This document shows positions 10,367-18,593 of a stretch of 64,000 nt of DNA, in pieces (positions within the stretch are counted from its first letter, which is position 1; the number at the start of each line of letters is the position of its first letter). Both the position numbers and the translations under genes were made by a program. Under the pieces are notes generated by a model that saw nothing but the letters and a program-made list of their open reading frames with translations, searched no databases and was not told the DNA's origin. Source of the DNA: Pantoea endophytica (GTDB lineage: Bacteria > Pseudomonadota > Gammaproteobacteria > Enterobacterales > Enterobacteriaceae); contig NZ_PJRT01000028.1 of the NCBI RefSeq assembly GCF_002858935.1, forward strand, positions 118,412 to 182,411, written 5' to 3'.

Positions 10367-11068
10367 CTGAACACGCCGGCACAGCTCTCATTGCCACTCT
10401 ATTTACCCGATGATGAAACCTTCGCCAGTTTCTGGCCGGGGGAAAACACGTCTCTGCTGGCGGCGCTGCAAGGCGCACTCTCTCAGCAACACGGTAGCTA
10501 TCTCTATTTCTGGTCGCGCGAAGGCGGTGGCCGCAGTCATCTGCTGCATGCCGCCTGTGCGGAACTCTCGGCGCGCGGCGAAGCGGTGGGCTATGTGCCG
10601 CTGGATAAGCGCACCTGGTTTGTGCCGGAAGTCCTGGAAGGCATGGAGAATCTGGCGCTGGTGTGCATCGATAATATCGAGTGCATCGCGGGCGATCCGG
10701 AGTGGGAAATGGCGATCTTTGATCTCTACAATCGTATTCTGGAAATCGGTAAAACGCGTTTGCTGATTACCGGCGATCGACCGCCGCGCCAGCTCAATCT
10801 CGGCTTACCGGATCTGGCTTCACGTCTCGACTGGGGACAGATTTACCGTTTGCAGCCGCTTTCTGATGACGACAAATTACAGGCGATGCAGCTGCGTGCC
10901 GGATTGCGTGGTTTTGAGTTGCCGGAAGATGTCGGGCGCTTCCTGTTGAAACGCCTCGACCGTGAGATGCGCACGCTGTTTGATACGCTGGATCGTCTCG
11001 ATCGCGCCTCCATCAGCGCCCAGCGCAAACTCACCATTCCTTTTGTTAAAGAAGCGCTGGAGCTTTAG
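10367..11068 (+). CDS. hda: DnaA regulatory inactivator Hda (CTG start)
   Basis: AAA+ protein that, bound to the DNA-loaded sliding clamp, stimulates ATP hydrolysis by DnaA and so blocks re-initiation. Starting at CTG 10367, the N-terminus is (M)[10 protein letters not shown], containing the clamp-binding motif QLSLPL. GAGG lies six bases upstream of the CTG. No in-frame ATG, GTG or TTG upstream fits, and the next start (TTG 10391) would delete most of the clamp motif. The result is 233 residues, equal to E. coli Hda, for which a CTG start is, to my recollection, established. The AAA+ core includes a modified P-loop ([11 protein letters not shown]), sensor region [12 protein letters not shown] and the C-terminal [16 protein letters not shown]. 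Its stop overlaps the stop of the convergent arsC-like gene. Confidence 0.93.
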   Translation: MNTPAQLSLPLYLPDDETFASFWPGENTSLLAALQGALSQQHGSYLYFWSREGGGRSHLLHAACAELSARGEAVGYVPLDKRTWFVPEVLEGMENLALVCIDNIECIAGDPEWEMAIFDLYNRILEIGKTRLLITGDRPPRQLNLGLPDLASRLDWGQIYRLQPLSDDDKLQAMQLRAGLRGFELPEDVGRFLLKRLDREMRTLFDTLDRLDRASISAQRKLTIPFVKEALEL

Positions 11069-11412
11069 ATAATCTCCAGCACCGCTTCGGGTGGACGACC
11101 AATACGCGCCTGTTCGCCCTTGATCACAATCGGGCGTTCGATCAGTTTCGGATGATCCACCATCGCTTGCAGCAGCTGAGCCTCGCTTAACGCGCTATCC
11201 GCTAAAGCCAACTCTTGATACAAATCCTCTTTACGACGCATCAGTTCGCGCGCGCTGTGCATGCCGAGCTGTTTCAACAGACGTTTTAGCGTGGGGACAT
11301 CGGGCGGCGTCTCAAGATAAAGCACCACATCGGGCTTGATACCTCGCTCCTGCAACAGCGCCAGCGTTTCGCGGCTCTTGCTGCAGCGCGGGTTGTGATA
11401 AATGCTGACCAT
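11065..11412 (-). CDS. yfgD: ArsC-family protein YfgD (arsenate-reductase-like)
   Basis: Thioredoxin-fold protein of the glutaredoxin-coupled arsenate reductase family, 115 residues. The N-terminus [20 protein letters not shown] carries the single catalytic-type cysteine (residue 10), and the family motif [20 protein letters not shown] is at the C-terminus. The ATG at 11412 has AAGGAT upstream; extension to 11481 would overlap bepA. It starts four bases after bepA ends, so the two are probably co-transcribed as in E. coli. No arsenic-resistance genes are nearby, so the true substrate is uncertain. Confidence 0.9.
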   Translation of the reverse strand: MVSIYHNPRCSKSRETLALLQERGIKPDVVLYLETPPDVPTLKRLLKQLGMHSARELMRRKEDLYQELALADSALSEAQLLQAMVDHPKLIERPIVIKGEQARIGRPPEAVLEII

Positions 11413-11416
11413 CTTC

Positions 11417-12880
11417 TTATCCTTTTCGATAAACCTTAAAACGCTTCTGCAGTTCACGGAACTGGTCGATACGTGCGTCATAGCGCGCTTGTTTCAGGCT
11501 GCCGAGCGGCACCTGCGCGCTGGCGCTGCTCAAGGTGGAGATCGCCTGATCGAGCTGGCCGTTGAGCGCCAAACCTTCCGCGCGCGCCGAAAGTTCTTCA
11601 TCGCGCAAACCCTGCGCCGCAGAGGCCTGCGCCAGCAGATCAAAGGCGTTAACATCGTCTGGATGGGCAAAGGTGTAGCGATTGAGGATGCGGCTGGCGT
11701 TGGCGGGCTGCTTCGCTTCAACATAGGCATTAGCCAGATTCAACTGCAACACCGGATTGCTGTTGCTGCCTTTGGCGCTGCTGAGCATGGCGATCGCCTG
11801 CTGCGGCTGATTCAGGCCGATGTCGATGTCGGTCATGATATCAAGGAACCAGACGTTATCCGGCTGCTTCGCCAGCAGCGGGGCGATCACCCGTTTGGCG
11901 CTATCAAAGCTTTTGGCCTGCAGGAACTGTATCGCTTTGCCGTACTGTGCCGCCTGCTGCTCGCGCACGTTGCCTTTGGCGTATTCGTTCAGCAGGTCAT
12001 CGGTCAGCTGATTGCGGCCAGTGGCGTACATGCCGAGCGAGCGCACTTTCGCCATGTAGAAATCCTGCGACGACTGCACCACCACCGGACGCATCTGGTT
12101 GGCGCGGTTACGCGCATCGGCAAGTCGGCTGTCGGGTAACGGGTGCGTCAGCAAAATTTCCGGCGGCTTGGAGGAGAAGCGGCTCTGATCCGCCAGCTTC
12201 TGCAGAAAAGTCGGCATCGCTTGCGGATCGAATCCAGCGCGTTGCAGCACCTGAATACCGATGCGGTCAGCTTCCTGCTCGTTGCCCTGGGTAAAGCTGA
12301 TAATGCCTTGCTGCGCACCCGCCAGCGTACCGGTCAACGCCGCCATGCCGGCTTGCGGGCTGGCCATTGCCAGCAGAATCGATCCCAATGCGCCGACCCA
12401 GGTCAGCGGCGCATTGCGTCGCTGCTCTTCCATGGCGCGCGCCAGATGGCGCTGCGTGACGTGCGAGATTTCGTGCGCCATCACCGACGCCAGCTGGCTT
12501 TCGTTATCGGTATAGCGGAACAGCGATGAATGCAGCACCACGTTGCCGCCAAAGAAGGCGAAGGCGTTGAGTTCGTCGTTCTGGATCAAAAAGAAGTGGA
12601 ACGGCGTGCGCACCGAGTTGGCATGCGCCACCAGTCGCTGACCAAGCTCGTTAATGTATTGATTCAACAGCGGGTCGTTAATCAGAGGCGCACTGGCGCG
12701 CAGCTGGCGCACGTAGAAATCGCCCATCTGCAGTTCCTGATTAATCGAAAGCGTTGAACCTGCTGTGGTGCCCATGTCGGGCAGCGTATCACTAACGTCA
12801 GCGCGCGCACTCAGCGCAGGCGTCAGCAGCAGCGTAGGAATAAGGGCCGCCAGCACTGATTTTTTCAACCGGTTAAACAT
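11417..12880 (-). CDS. bepA: outer-membrane protein assembly protease/chaperone BepA
   Basis: Periplasmic zinc metalloprotease and chaperone that helps LptD and other outer-membrane proteins mature at the BAM complex and degrades stalled ones. It has 487 residues. A signal peptide ([20 protein letters not shown], cleaved near ALSARA-DV) is followed by an M48 protease domain with HEISH (near residue 136) and the third zinc ligand region [10 protein letters not shown], then tetratricopeptide repeats in the C-terminal half ([34 protein letters not shown]). It probably heads the bepA-yfgD operon. In E. coli the neighbour on the other side is perM, which is absent here. Confidence 0.95.
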   Translation of the reverse strand: MFNRLKKSVLAALIPTLLLTPALSARADVSDTLPDMGTTAGSTLSINQELQMGDFYVRQLRASAPLINDPLLNQYINELGQRLVAHANSVRTPFHFFLIQNDELNAFAFFGGNVVLHSSLFRYTDNESQLASVMAHEISHVTQRHLARAMEEQRRNAPLTWVGALGSILLAMASPQAGMAALTGTLAGAQQGIISFTQGNEQEADRIGIQVLQRAGFDPQAMPTFLQKLADQSRFSSKPPEILLTHPLPDSRLADARNRANQMRPVVVQSSQDFYMAKVRSLGMYATGRNQLTDDLLNEYAKGNVREQQAAQYGKAIQFLQAKSFDSAKRVIAPLLAKQPDNVWFLDIMTDIDIGLNQPQQAIAMLSSAKGSNSNPVLQLNLANAYVEAKQPANASRILNRYTFAHPDDVNAFDLLAQASAAQGLRDEELSARAEGLALNGQLDQAISTLSSASAQVPLGSLKQARYDARIDQFRELQKRFKVYRKG

Positions 12881-13521
12881 GCCTTGATCCTGTAAAAGTC
12901 ACCCGAAATTGGACAGGTAAGTGGTTCAAATGTTCTGCACTATTTTTCCCTTTGCGGAACGCGCTCTATCTTAACCAGACTGCGGCGACAAGCAAACGAT
13001 GAAGATTCATGCGCTTTAAATGAAAAAAGGGTTACAGCATGACGAAATTGCAGCAAAAAATTGAATAGTACGCCGCGATTTAAACAGGCTTCTTCACTCG
13101 TAAAAGTTAAAGTTACGTAAAGTTGCTCAAAATTATTGAATTTGGCATGAACTTTTCCAGGTTTACTCTGAAAAGCGGCGGCAAATCAGCGGTGTTGGCC
13201 CGCTTTATCCATCAGTGTTTTTAATCGTGAAGACGACGCGCAGAGCATGCTACACAGTTATCATCGGACGGATTTTAAACGCACGTAAACTTATTCCCTC
13301 TGTATTAGGATCACAATTTCACGGCCACGCATTTCTCAACTGCTGCCAAAGCGACAATCGAAACCCTTTTTCAATTAACCTTGCTAATTATTTTTCACGC
13401 AATGAAAACGCCGGACAGCCCGTCACTACAGGACTTTTGCCTTGCTCACGCTGTGGTATAGATAAGGCACTTTATTCAAACGGACTGTGAATTGACGCGC
13501 AGTGTAAGCCGGAGAGTTTTT
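12881..13521. other. 640-base gap between bepA and the DsrE-like pair
   Basis: This region is visibly richer in A and T than its neighbours. It must carry the bepA promoter (leftward) and that of the DsrE-like pair (rightward). A possible extended -10 box, TGGTATAGAT, lies at about 13454-13463, 59 bases before the first DsrE-like start. An open frame at 13215-13490 (91 codons) has no recognisable similarity and a composition unlike a gene. No RNA gene or repeat was recognised. Confidence 0.5.
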
Positions 13522-14127
13522 ATGCGTTCTGTAGTTTCATACGCCCTTATCGCAATTGTCGGTGGCTTTGTTGGCGCCACCGTGAGTAAAGGTGATGACC
13601 TGTATCAGCGTGTTGTCAGCCATTTTTCCTCTGCACCCGCCGATCCCGACGGCTTCTGGAGCACGCCCGCCGTCGACGGCTACGGCAAAATCCATTACGA
13701 ACCGGATGCGGCTTTCAAACCGGTGGTCGGTTTAAGCAACAAAGTGGTGTTTCAAATTACCCGCAGTGAAGGGGAGATGACGCGCCCAAATCTTGGACTG
13801 GAGCGCGTAGCGCGCGTGGTCAATCTCTATATCGCTTCGGGCGTGCCCGCTGACGACCTGCACTTTGTGGTATCGGTCACCGGTGATGCCACGCCAGCGA
13901 TGCTGGATAACGCGCATTTCCAGCAGTTCTACCAGGCGGACAACCCCAATCTGGCGCTGATCGGCGCACTGAATAAGTTGGGCGTGAAGGTTTCCGTATG
14001 CGATCAGTCGGTGGCGTTCCATCACTTCCCGAGAGAGTGGATTGACCCATCGGTGATTCATGCACTCTCCAGCCCGACTACCGTGTCGACGCTGGAAAAT
14101 CAGGGTTATGCACTCTTACAGATGTAA
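13522..14127 (+). CDS. exported DsrE-like protein, paralogue 1
   Basis: Protein of 201 residues with an N-terminal hydrophobic segment (MRSVVSYALIAIVGGFVGAT) that is a signal or membrane anchor, followed by a DsrE/DsrF-like domain. The domain shows the order FWSTPAVDGYGKIHY, KVVFQITRSEG, LERVARVVNLYIASGV, LHFVVSVTGDA and VKVSVCDQSVAFHHF. In the last segment a single cysteine sits where sulfur-transferase relatives carry their reactive cysteine. I chose ATG 13522 because GGAGAG lies five bases upstream; the TTG at 13492 has no site. A close paralogue starts 23 bases after it. Function is unknown; a periplasmic sulfur or redox role is inferred from the fold and cysteine. Confidence 0.8.
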   Translation: MRSVVSYALIAIVGGFVGATVSKGDDLYQRVVSHFSSAPADPDGFWSTPAVDGYGKIHYEPDAAFKPVVGLSNKVVFQITRSEGEMTRPNLGLERVARVVNLYIASGVPADDLHFVVSVTGDATPAMLDNAHFQQFYQADNPNLALIGALNKLGVKVSVCDQSVAFHHFPREWIDPSVIHALSSPTTVSTLENQGYALLQM

Positions 14128-14150
14128 ATTTCAGGCACAGGAGAAGTGAA

Positions 14151-14759
14151 ATGCGTCCAGCATCCTATATCGTTATTGCGGCTCTGGCAGGGTTTGTCGG
14201 CGGCAATGTATTACAGCTCCCCGATTTGGTCGACAAGGTCAGCGACAAATTTGCTGACAAGAAAAGTGAACCGGCGGATTTCTGGAGCACGCCGGCGATC
14301 GAAGGTTACGGCAAAATCCACTTTGTGAATGTGCCGGACTACAATCCGGCCACCACGCCAGGGTTGAGCAATAAAATCGTTTTCCAGATCAACCGTAATG
14401 AAGGCGATGTGCGTCAGCCGAACCTTGGGCTGGAGCGCGTGGCACGCGTCACCAATCTCTATTACGCGGCGGGCGTACCGCTCGATCAGCTGAAATTTGT
14501 GGTGTCGATTAACAGCGATGCGGTTCCTGCGGCGTTGAATAATGAGCAGTTCCGTAAAACCTACGGCACCGATAATCCCAATCTCAAGCTGATTGATGAG
14601 CTGAAAAAAGCCGGCGTGAAGGTGACCATTTGCGATCAGTCGGTGGCTTTCCATCAGCTGGAGCGCAACTGGATCGACACGCGCGTCACTCACACGCTGT
14701 CGAGCGGCACCACCGTGGCGTCGCTGCAGAACGAAGGTTACGCCTTCCTGATGCTCTGA
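14151..14759 (+). CDS. exported DsrE-like protein, paralogue 2
   Basis: Tandem paralogue of the preceding gene, 202 residues. It shares nearly every motif: hydrophobic N-terminus (MRPASYIVIAALAGFVGGNV), DFWSTPAIEGYGKIHF, NLGLERVARVTNLYYAAGV, DNPNLKLIDELKKAGVKV and TICDQSVAFHQLERNWIDTR with the conserved cysteine. GGAGAAGTGA precedes the ATG. The two genes are 23 bases apart and surely one operon. Duplication followed by modest divergence suggests two partners or a heterodimer, as in other DsrE-family complexes, but that is inference. A strong hairpin follows. Confidence 0.8.
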   Translation: MRPASYIVIAALAGFVGGNVLQLPDLVDKVSDKFADKKSEPADFWSTPAIEGYGKIHFVNVPDYNPATTPGLSNKIVFQINRNEGDVRQPNLGLERVARVTNLYYAAGVPLDQLKFVVSINSDAVPAALNNEQFRKTYGTDNPNLKLIDELKKAGVKVTICDQSVAFHQLERNWIDTRVTHTLSSGTTVASLQNEGYAFLML

Positions 14760-14767
14760 TTTCTGCC

Positions 14768-14791
14768 TGACAGCAGTTCGCGCTGCTGTCA
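14768..14791 (+). terminator. hairpin after the DsrE-like pair
   Basis: TGACAGCAG and CTGCTGTCA form a perfect nine-pair stem with loop TTCGCG, eight bases after the stop. There is no T run, so it may be only a partial terminator. Its right arm overlaps the first half-site of the adjacent Pho box. Confidence 0.45.
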
Positions 14792-14841
14792 TCCCGCTGT
14801 CATTTATCCGCGATGTTGCTGTCACAGTTCGCCGCTACTTT
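14786..14841 (+). promoter_or_regulatory. tandem Pho box and promoter of the regulator/ABC/phosphodiesterase operon
   Basis: CTGTCATCCCGCTGTCAT at 14786-14803 is a PhoB box (two heptamers with period 11). A further half-site, CTGTCAC, at 14819-14825 stays in phase (22 bases on), with a degenerate half-site between at 14808. Ten bases after the last half-site lies a -10-like TACTTT (14836-14841), the normal geometry for PhoB-activated promoters in which the Pho box replaces the -35 box. The predicted start point is near 14848. Confidence 0.8.
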
Positions 14842-14845
14842 AAGC

Positions 14846-14869
14846 GCCAATGAGATCGATCTCATTGGC
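14846..14869. promoter_or_regulatory. perfect 24-base palindrome, likely LacI-family operator
   Basis: GCCAATGAGATC is followed immediately by its exact reverse complement GATCTCATTGGC, centred at 14857/14858 with an even number of bases and a central CG, as LacI-family operators have. It covers the predicted transcription start and ends 16 bases before the ATG of a LacI-family gene, so autoregulation of the whole operon is the simplest reading. Confidence 0.75.
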
Positions 14870-14885
14870 ACTTTACGAGGCGAAC

Positions 14886-15911
14886 ATGTCCGATTTAATC
14901 AGCGTGGCCAAACTGGCTGGCGTTTCTCGCGCTACCGCCGCCCGCGCATTCTCTGATCCGCATCTGCTGCGAGCTGACACGCTGGAAAAGGTGTTGAGCG
15001 CCTCTGAGCAGCTCGGCTTTCGCCCCAATCACATTGCTCGCCAACTGCGTACCCAAAGTTCAACCACCTTCGGCGTGCTGCTGCCGTCGCTGCTGAATCC
15101 GATTTTCGCCCGTCAACTGCAAGCGATGGAGCGTCAGGCGCGTGCCGCCGGTTACGGTCTGCTGGTGGCAACCAGCGATTATCAGCCCGAGCGGGAAGCG
15201 GCGATGGTGGAGCACATGCTGAACCAGCGCGTTGCCGGTTTGGTTCTTACCGTCGCCGACGCCGACAACAGCGCCATCCTGCATACGCTGCATCAAGCCA
15301 GCATGCCGTTTGTCCTGACGCATAACGTGCCGCAAGCCACGCACTGGCCCGCGATTTGCGTCGATAACCGCCAGGCGATGCAGCAAGCCACCGAACACCT
15401 GCTGCAGCTCGGCCATCGCCACATCGGTATGGTGGCCGGTCCCATGCTGCAATCGGATCGCGCCCGTCTGCGCTATCAGGGCTATTGCGATGCCATGCAG
15501 CAGGCCGGATTGCGTGCGCTGCCGGTACTCGAAATGCCCAGCCATACCCAATCTGATTTCGCGCTGCTGCAGCCGCAGCTGAGTGGCGACACGCCGCTCA
15601 GCGCGGTGATCTGCACCAACGATCTGCTCGCCATCAGCCTGATTGGTGCGGCGGCGCGCGCCGGAGTGCGCATTCCGCAGCAGCTGTCGGTGATGGGTTT
15701 TGATGGCATCGATATCGGCGAGCACATCGCGCCGTCGCTGGCGAGCGTAAGCCAGCCAGCTGACATGCTCGGCGCCGGTGCGATCGACATGCTGTTACAA
15801 CAAGCCAGCCGCGGCACGCGCGTGCTGCCACATCGATTAAGGCTCGGCGCCAGTATCGCCGCGCCAGCAACCTCTTTTTCTTCCATTGCCAATATCAGGG
15901 AACCATCATGA
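14886..15911 (+). CDS. LacI-family transcriptional regulator
   Basis: Protein of 341 residues with the N-terminal helix-turn-helix LISVAKLAGVSRATAARAFS (residues 4-23), the hinge RPNHIARQLRTQSSTTFGVL and a periplasmic-binding-protein-like sensor domain with ICTNDLLAISLIGAA and SVMGFDGIDIG. ATG 14886 is preceded by ACGAGGCG; an upstream in-frame ATG at 14850 lies inside the palindromic operator and is rejected. Its stop overlaps the start of the binding-protein gene (ATGA), so the regulator heads the transport operon and probably senses the imported compound or a product of its hydrolysis. Confidence 0.9.
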   Translation: MSDLISVAKLAGVSRATAARAFSDPHLLRADTLEKVLSASEQLGFRPNHIARQLRTQSSTTFGVLLPSLLNPIFARQLQAMERQARAAGYGLLVATSDYQPEREAAMVEHMLNQRVAGLVLTVADADNSAILHTLHQASMPFVLTHNVPQATHWPAICVDNRQAMQQATEHLLQLGHRHIGMVAGPMLQSDRARLRYQGYCDAMQQAGLRALPVLEMPSHTQSDFALLQPQLSGDTPLSAVICTNDLLAISLIGAAARAGVRIPQQLSVMGFDGIDIGEHIAPSLASVSQPADMLGAGAIDMLLQQASRGTRVLPHRLRLGASIAAPATSFSSIANIREPS

Positions 15912-16921
15912 AAAAAGTCACAATGATTGCCGGGGCGCTCGCACTGTCCGCCGGTTCGCTGTTCAGTTCGCTGGCGCAGGCCGCCGATACGGCGATTTGC
16001 TACAACTGTCCTCCCGAATGGGCGGACTGGGGAACCCAGCTTAACGCCATTGCTAAAGACACTGGCATTCAGGTGCCGCAGGACAACAAAAACTCCGGCC
16101 AGGCGCTGGCGCAGCTGGTGGCGGAGCAGGGTAATCCGGTGGCAGATGTGGTGTATTACGGCGTCAGTTTTGGCATCCAGGCGGATAGCGCCGGTGTCAT
16201 CAGCGCCTATAAGCCCGCGCATTGGGACGAGCTCCCAGCCGGAATGAAAGATCCTAACGGCAAGTGGGTGGCGCTGCACTCCGGCACCATGGGCTTTATG
16301 GTTAACCTTGATGCGCTGGGCGGCGCGCCGGTGCCGCAATCCTGGGACGATCTGCTGAAGCCTGAATACAAAGGCATGATCGGCTACCTCGATCCTGCTA
16401 GCGCCTTTGTCGGTTACGTGGCGGCCGTGGCGGTCAACCAGGCGAAGGGCGGCAACATGCAGGACTTCACACCCGCGCTGACATGGTTCAAAAAACTCCA
16501 GGCTAACCAGCCGATCGTACCGAAGCAGACCGCCTACGCGCGCCTGATCTCCGGTGAGATTCCGATCCTGCTCGACTACGACTTCAACGCCTACCGCGCC
16601 AAATATAAAGATCACGCCAATGTCGCCTTTGTGATCCCGAAAGAGGGCACGGTTACGGTGCCGTACGTCATCAGCCTGGTGAAGAACGCGCCGCACGCAG
16701 ACAACGGCAAGAAAGTGATCGACTACGTTTTGTCGGATAAAGGTCAGGCGATTTGGGCGAATGCCTTCCTGCGTCCGGTACGCACCTCGGCGATGTCCGC
16801 TGACGCTAAGAAATTCTTCCTGCCAGACAGCGATTATGCGCGTGCGCAAACCGTAAACTATCAGCAGATGGCCGATGCGCAGAAGGCCTTCTCGGCGAAA
16901 TACCTGAGCGAGATGCGTTAA
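15908..16921 (+). CDS. ABC transporter substrate-binding protein (phosphodiester or organophosphate importer, inferred)
   Basis: Periplasmic binding protein of 337 residues. A signal peptide (MKKVTMIAGALALSAGSLFS, cleaved after AQA-AD) is followed by a domain resembling the iron/polyamine/phosphonate-type binding proteins: VADVVYYGVSFGIQADSAGV, GKWVALHSGTMGFMVNLDAL and GYLDPASAFVGYVAAV. A pair of cysteines (ICYNCPPEW) sits right after the signal peptide. The start overlaps the regulator's stop and its own stop shares a base with the next start (TAATG). The ligand cannot be read from sequence; the Pho box and the phosphodiesterase in the operon point to a phosphorus compound. Confidence 0.85.
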   Translation: MKKVTMIAGALALSAGSLFSSLAQAADTAICYNCPPEWADWGTQLNAIAKDTGIQVPQDNKNSGQALAQLVAEQGNPVADVVYYGVSFGIQADSAGVISAYKPAHWDELPAGMKDPNGKWVALHSGTMGFMVNLDALGGAPVPQSWDDLLKPEYKGMIGYLDPASAFVGYVAAVAVNQAKGGNMQDFTPALTWFKKLQANQPIVPKQTAYARLISGEIPILLDYDFNAYRAKYKDHANVAFVIPKEGTVTVPYVISLVKNAPHADNGKKVIDYVLSDKGQAIWANAFLRPVRTSAMSADAKKFFLPDSDYARAQTVNYQQMADAQKAFSAKYLSEMR

Positions 16922-17784
16922 TGTCGATGGCTGACACGCTGGCGGCCTCGCGCCGCCAGACACCCACGCAACCGGGCAGCCGCTGGTTGTGGCTGACGCT
17001 GCCCGCGCTGCTGTTCTTCTGCGCTTTCTGGCTGCTGCCGTTTGCCCGCCTGCTGCAAATCGGCATGCAGAACGATCGCAGCACCCAGCACAGCGGTTAC
17101 TGGACGGTGAACACGCAGCCGCACTATCTGCTGAGCCTGCTGAACACCGTGCTGCTGTCGCTGGCGGTGACGCTGGTGACGTTACTCATCGCCGCTATCG
17201 TCGGCTGCTTTCTGGCACGCCAGCGCTTTACCGGGCGCGGCACCTTGCTGGCGTTGCTGACCTTTCCGCTGGCGTTTCCCGGCGTGGTGGTGGGTTTTCT
17301 GGTGGTGATGCTGGCTGGACGTCAGGGATTGCTGGCGCAAATCAGTATGAGTTTGCTGCATGAGCGCTGGACGCTGGCCTATTCGCTGGCGGGTCTGTTT
17401 ATCGGTTACCTCTATTTCTCGCTGCCGCGCGCCATCGTCACGCTGGTAGCAGCCAGTGAAAAACTCGATCGCTCGCTGGAAGAAGCGGCGCGTTCGCTCG
17501 GCGCCAGCCAGTGGCGCATCACCTGGGATGTGATTGTGCCCGGCCTGCAACCGGCGCTGCTCTCCACCGGCGCACTGTGCTTCGCTACCAGCATGGGCGC
17601 TTTTGGCACCGCCTTTACGCTCGGCACCGATTTGGCGGTGCTACCACTGACCATTTACGGCGAGTTCACCAATTACGCCAACTTCGCCACCGCCGCCGCG
17701 CTGTCAGTGTTGATGGGTGGATTCGCCTGGCTGGCACTGATGCTGGCGCGCCGTCTGGCGCAGGCTAAGGAGGCGCAATCATGA
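16921..17784 (+). CDS. ABC transporter permease (PotB type)
   Basis: Inner-membrane permease of 287 residues with about six hydrophobic segments. The coupling-helix signature EEAARSLGASQWRITWDVIV (about residues 190-209) contacts the ATPase. It belongs to the permease family used for polyamine, iron and 2-aminoethylphosphonate import. It overlaps the second permease by ATGA. With the second permease it would form the membrane channel for the operon's binding protein. Confidence 0.88.
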   Translation: MSMADTLAASRRQTPTQPGSRWLWLTLPALLFFCAFWLLPFARLLQIGMQNDRSTQHSGYWTVNTQPHYLLSLLNTVLLSLAVTLVTLLIAAIVGCFLARQRFTGRGTLLALLTFPLAFPGVVVGFLVVMLAGRQGLLAQISMSLLHERWTLAYSLAGLFIGYLYFSLPRAIVTLVAASEKLDRSLEEAARSLGASQWRITWDVIVPGLQPALLSTGALCFATSMGAFGTAFTLGTDLAVLPLTIYGEFTNYANFATAAALSVLMGGFAWLALMLARRLAQAKEAQS

Positions 17785-18593
17785 AACGTCGTGGACTGTT
17801 TAGCCTGCAACTGCTGATCACCGCCATCACCGCGCTGTTTATGATCGTGCCGGTGGTTCTGTCAATGCTGGCGGGCGTCACCAATAACTATTTCATCGGC
17901 CTGCGCAGCGGCTTCACGCTGAAGTGGGTGGAGCAAGTGTGGCAGATGTACGCCGATACTTTCTGGCTGTCGCTGCTGATCGCGCTGTTCTGCCTGCTGG
18001 TTACCTTGGTGATTGGCGTTCCCGCTGCGTGGGGATTGCTGAAAGCGCCGGGCCGCTGGGCGGCGCGTATTGAAGAGTGCTTGATGCTGCCGGTGGCGCT
18101 GCCCGGTCTGGCAACCGCGCTTGGCATCATTCTGCTCTACGGCCAGTTTTCCGGCCTGCGTGATAGCTGGCTGTTCATCCTGATTGGTCACGTGCTGTTT
18201 ACCTTGCCGTTTATGATGCGGCCGGTGCTGGCGGTGATGCAGGCGGTGGATATGCCGCGCCTGGAAGAAGCATCGGCCAGCCTCGGCGCCAGCTTGTGGC
18301 AGCGCTTCTTCACCGTGGTGGTGCCGAACTGTCGCAACGGCATTCTTGCTGGCGCGTTTATGGTGATCACGCTGTCGGTGGGTGAATTCAACATTACATG
18401 GATGCTGCACACGCCGCTGACCAAAACCTTGCCGGTTGGCCTTGCCGACAGCTATGCCTCAATGCGGCTGGAAGTGGGTTCCGCCTACACGCTGATTTTC
18501 ATTCTGATGATTCTGCCGCTGCTGCTGATGCTCAATGCCGTGAATCACTGGCTTAACCGCGCGGTTTCGCGCCAACACAAGGAGGCAGCATGA
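17781..18593 (+). CDS. ABC transporter permease (PotC type)
   Basis: Second permease subunit, 270 residues, with about six membrane segments and the signature LEEASASLGASLWQRFFTVV (about residues 160-180). Its start overlaps the previous gene and its stop overlaps the ATPase start, both as ATGA. The tight coupling implies that the subunits are made in equal amounts. Confidence 0.88.
   Translation: MKRRGLFSLQLLITAITALFMIVPVVLSMLAGVTNNYFIGLRSGFTLKWVEQVWQMYADTFWLSLLIALFCLLVTLVIGVPAAWGLLKAPGRWAARIEECLMLPVALPGLATALGIILLYGQFSGLRDSWLFILIGHVLFTLPFMMRPVLAVMQAVDMPRLEEASASLGASLWQRFFTVVVPNCRNGILAGAFMVITLSVGEFNITWMLHTPLTKTLPVGLADSYASMRLEVGSAYTLIFILMILPLLLMLNAVNHWLNRAVSRQHKEAA

Noticed and set aside
13020..13070. 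Very short open frames (9 and 14 codons) after the bepA start region
   Set aside because: No conservation argument and poor ribosome-binding sites, in contrast to ypfM.
13215..13490. A 91-codon open frame before the DsrE-like genes
   Set aside because: No ribosome-binding site, no recognisable family, AT-rich composition unlike coding DNA here; it probably covers the promoter of the following genes.
15482..16963. A 493-codon open frame on the minus strand across the LacI regulator and binding-protein genes
   Set aside because: The plus-strand genes have clear domains and overlapping starts. The antisense product is rich in His, Arg and Gln without any recognisable motif, as expected of a shadow frame in high-G+C DNA.
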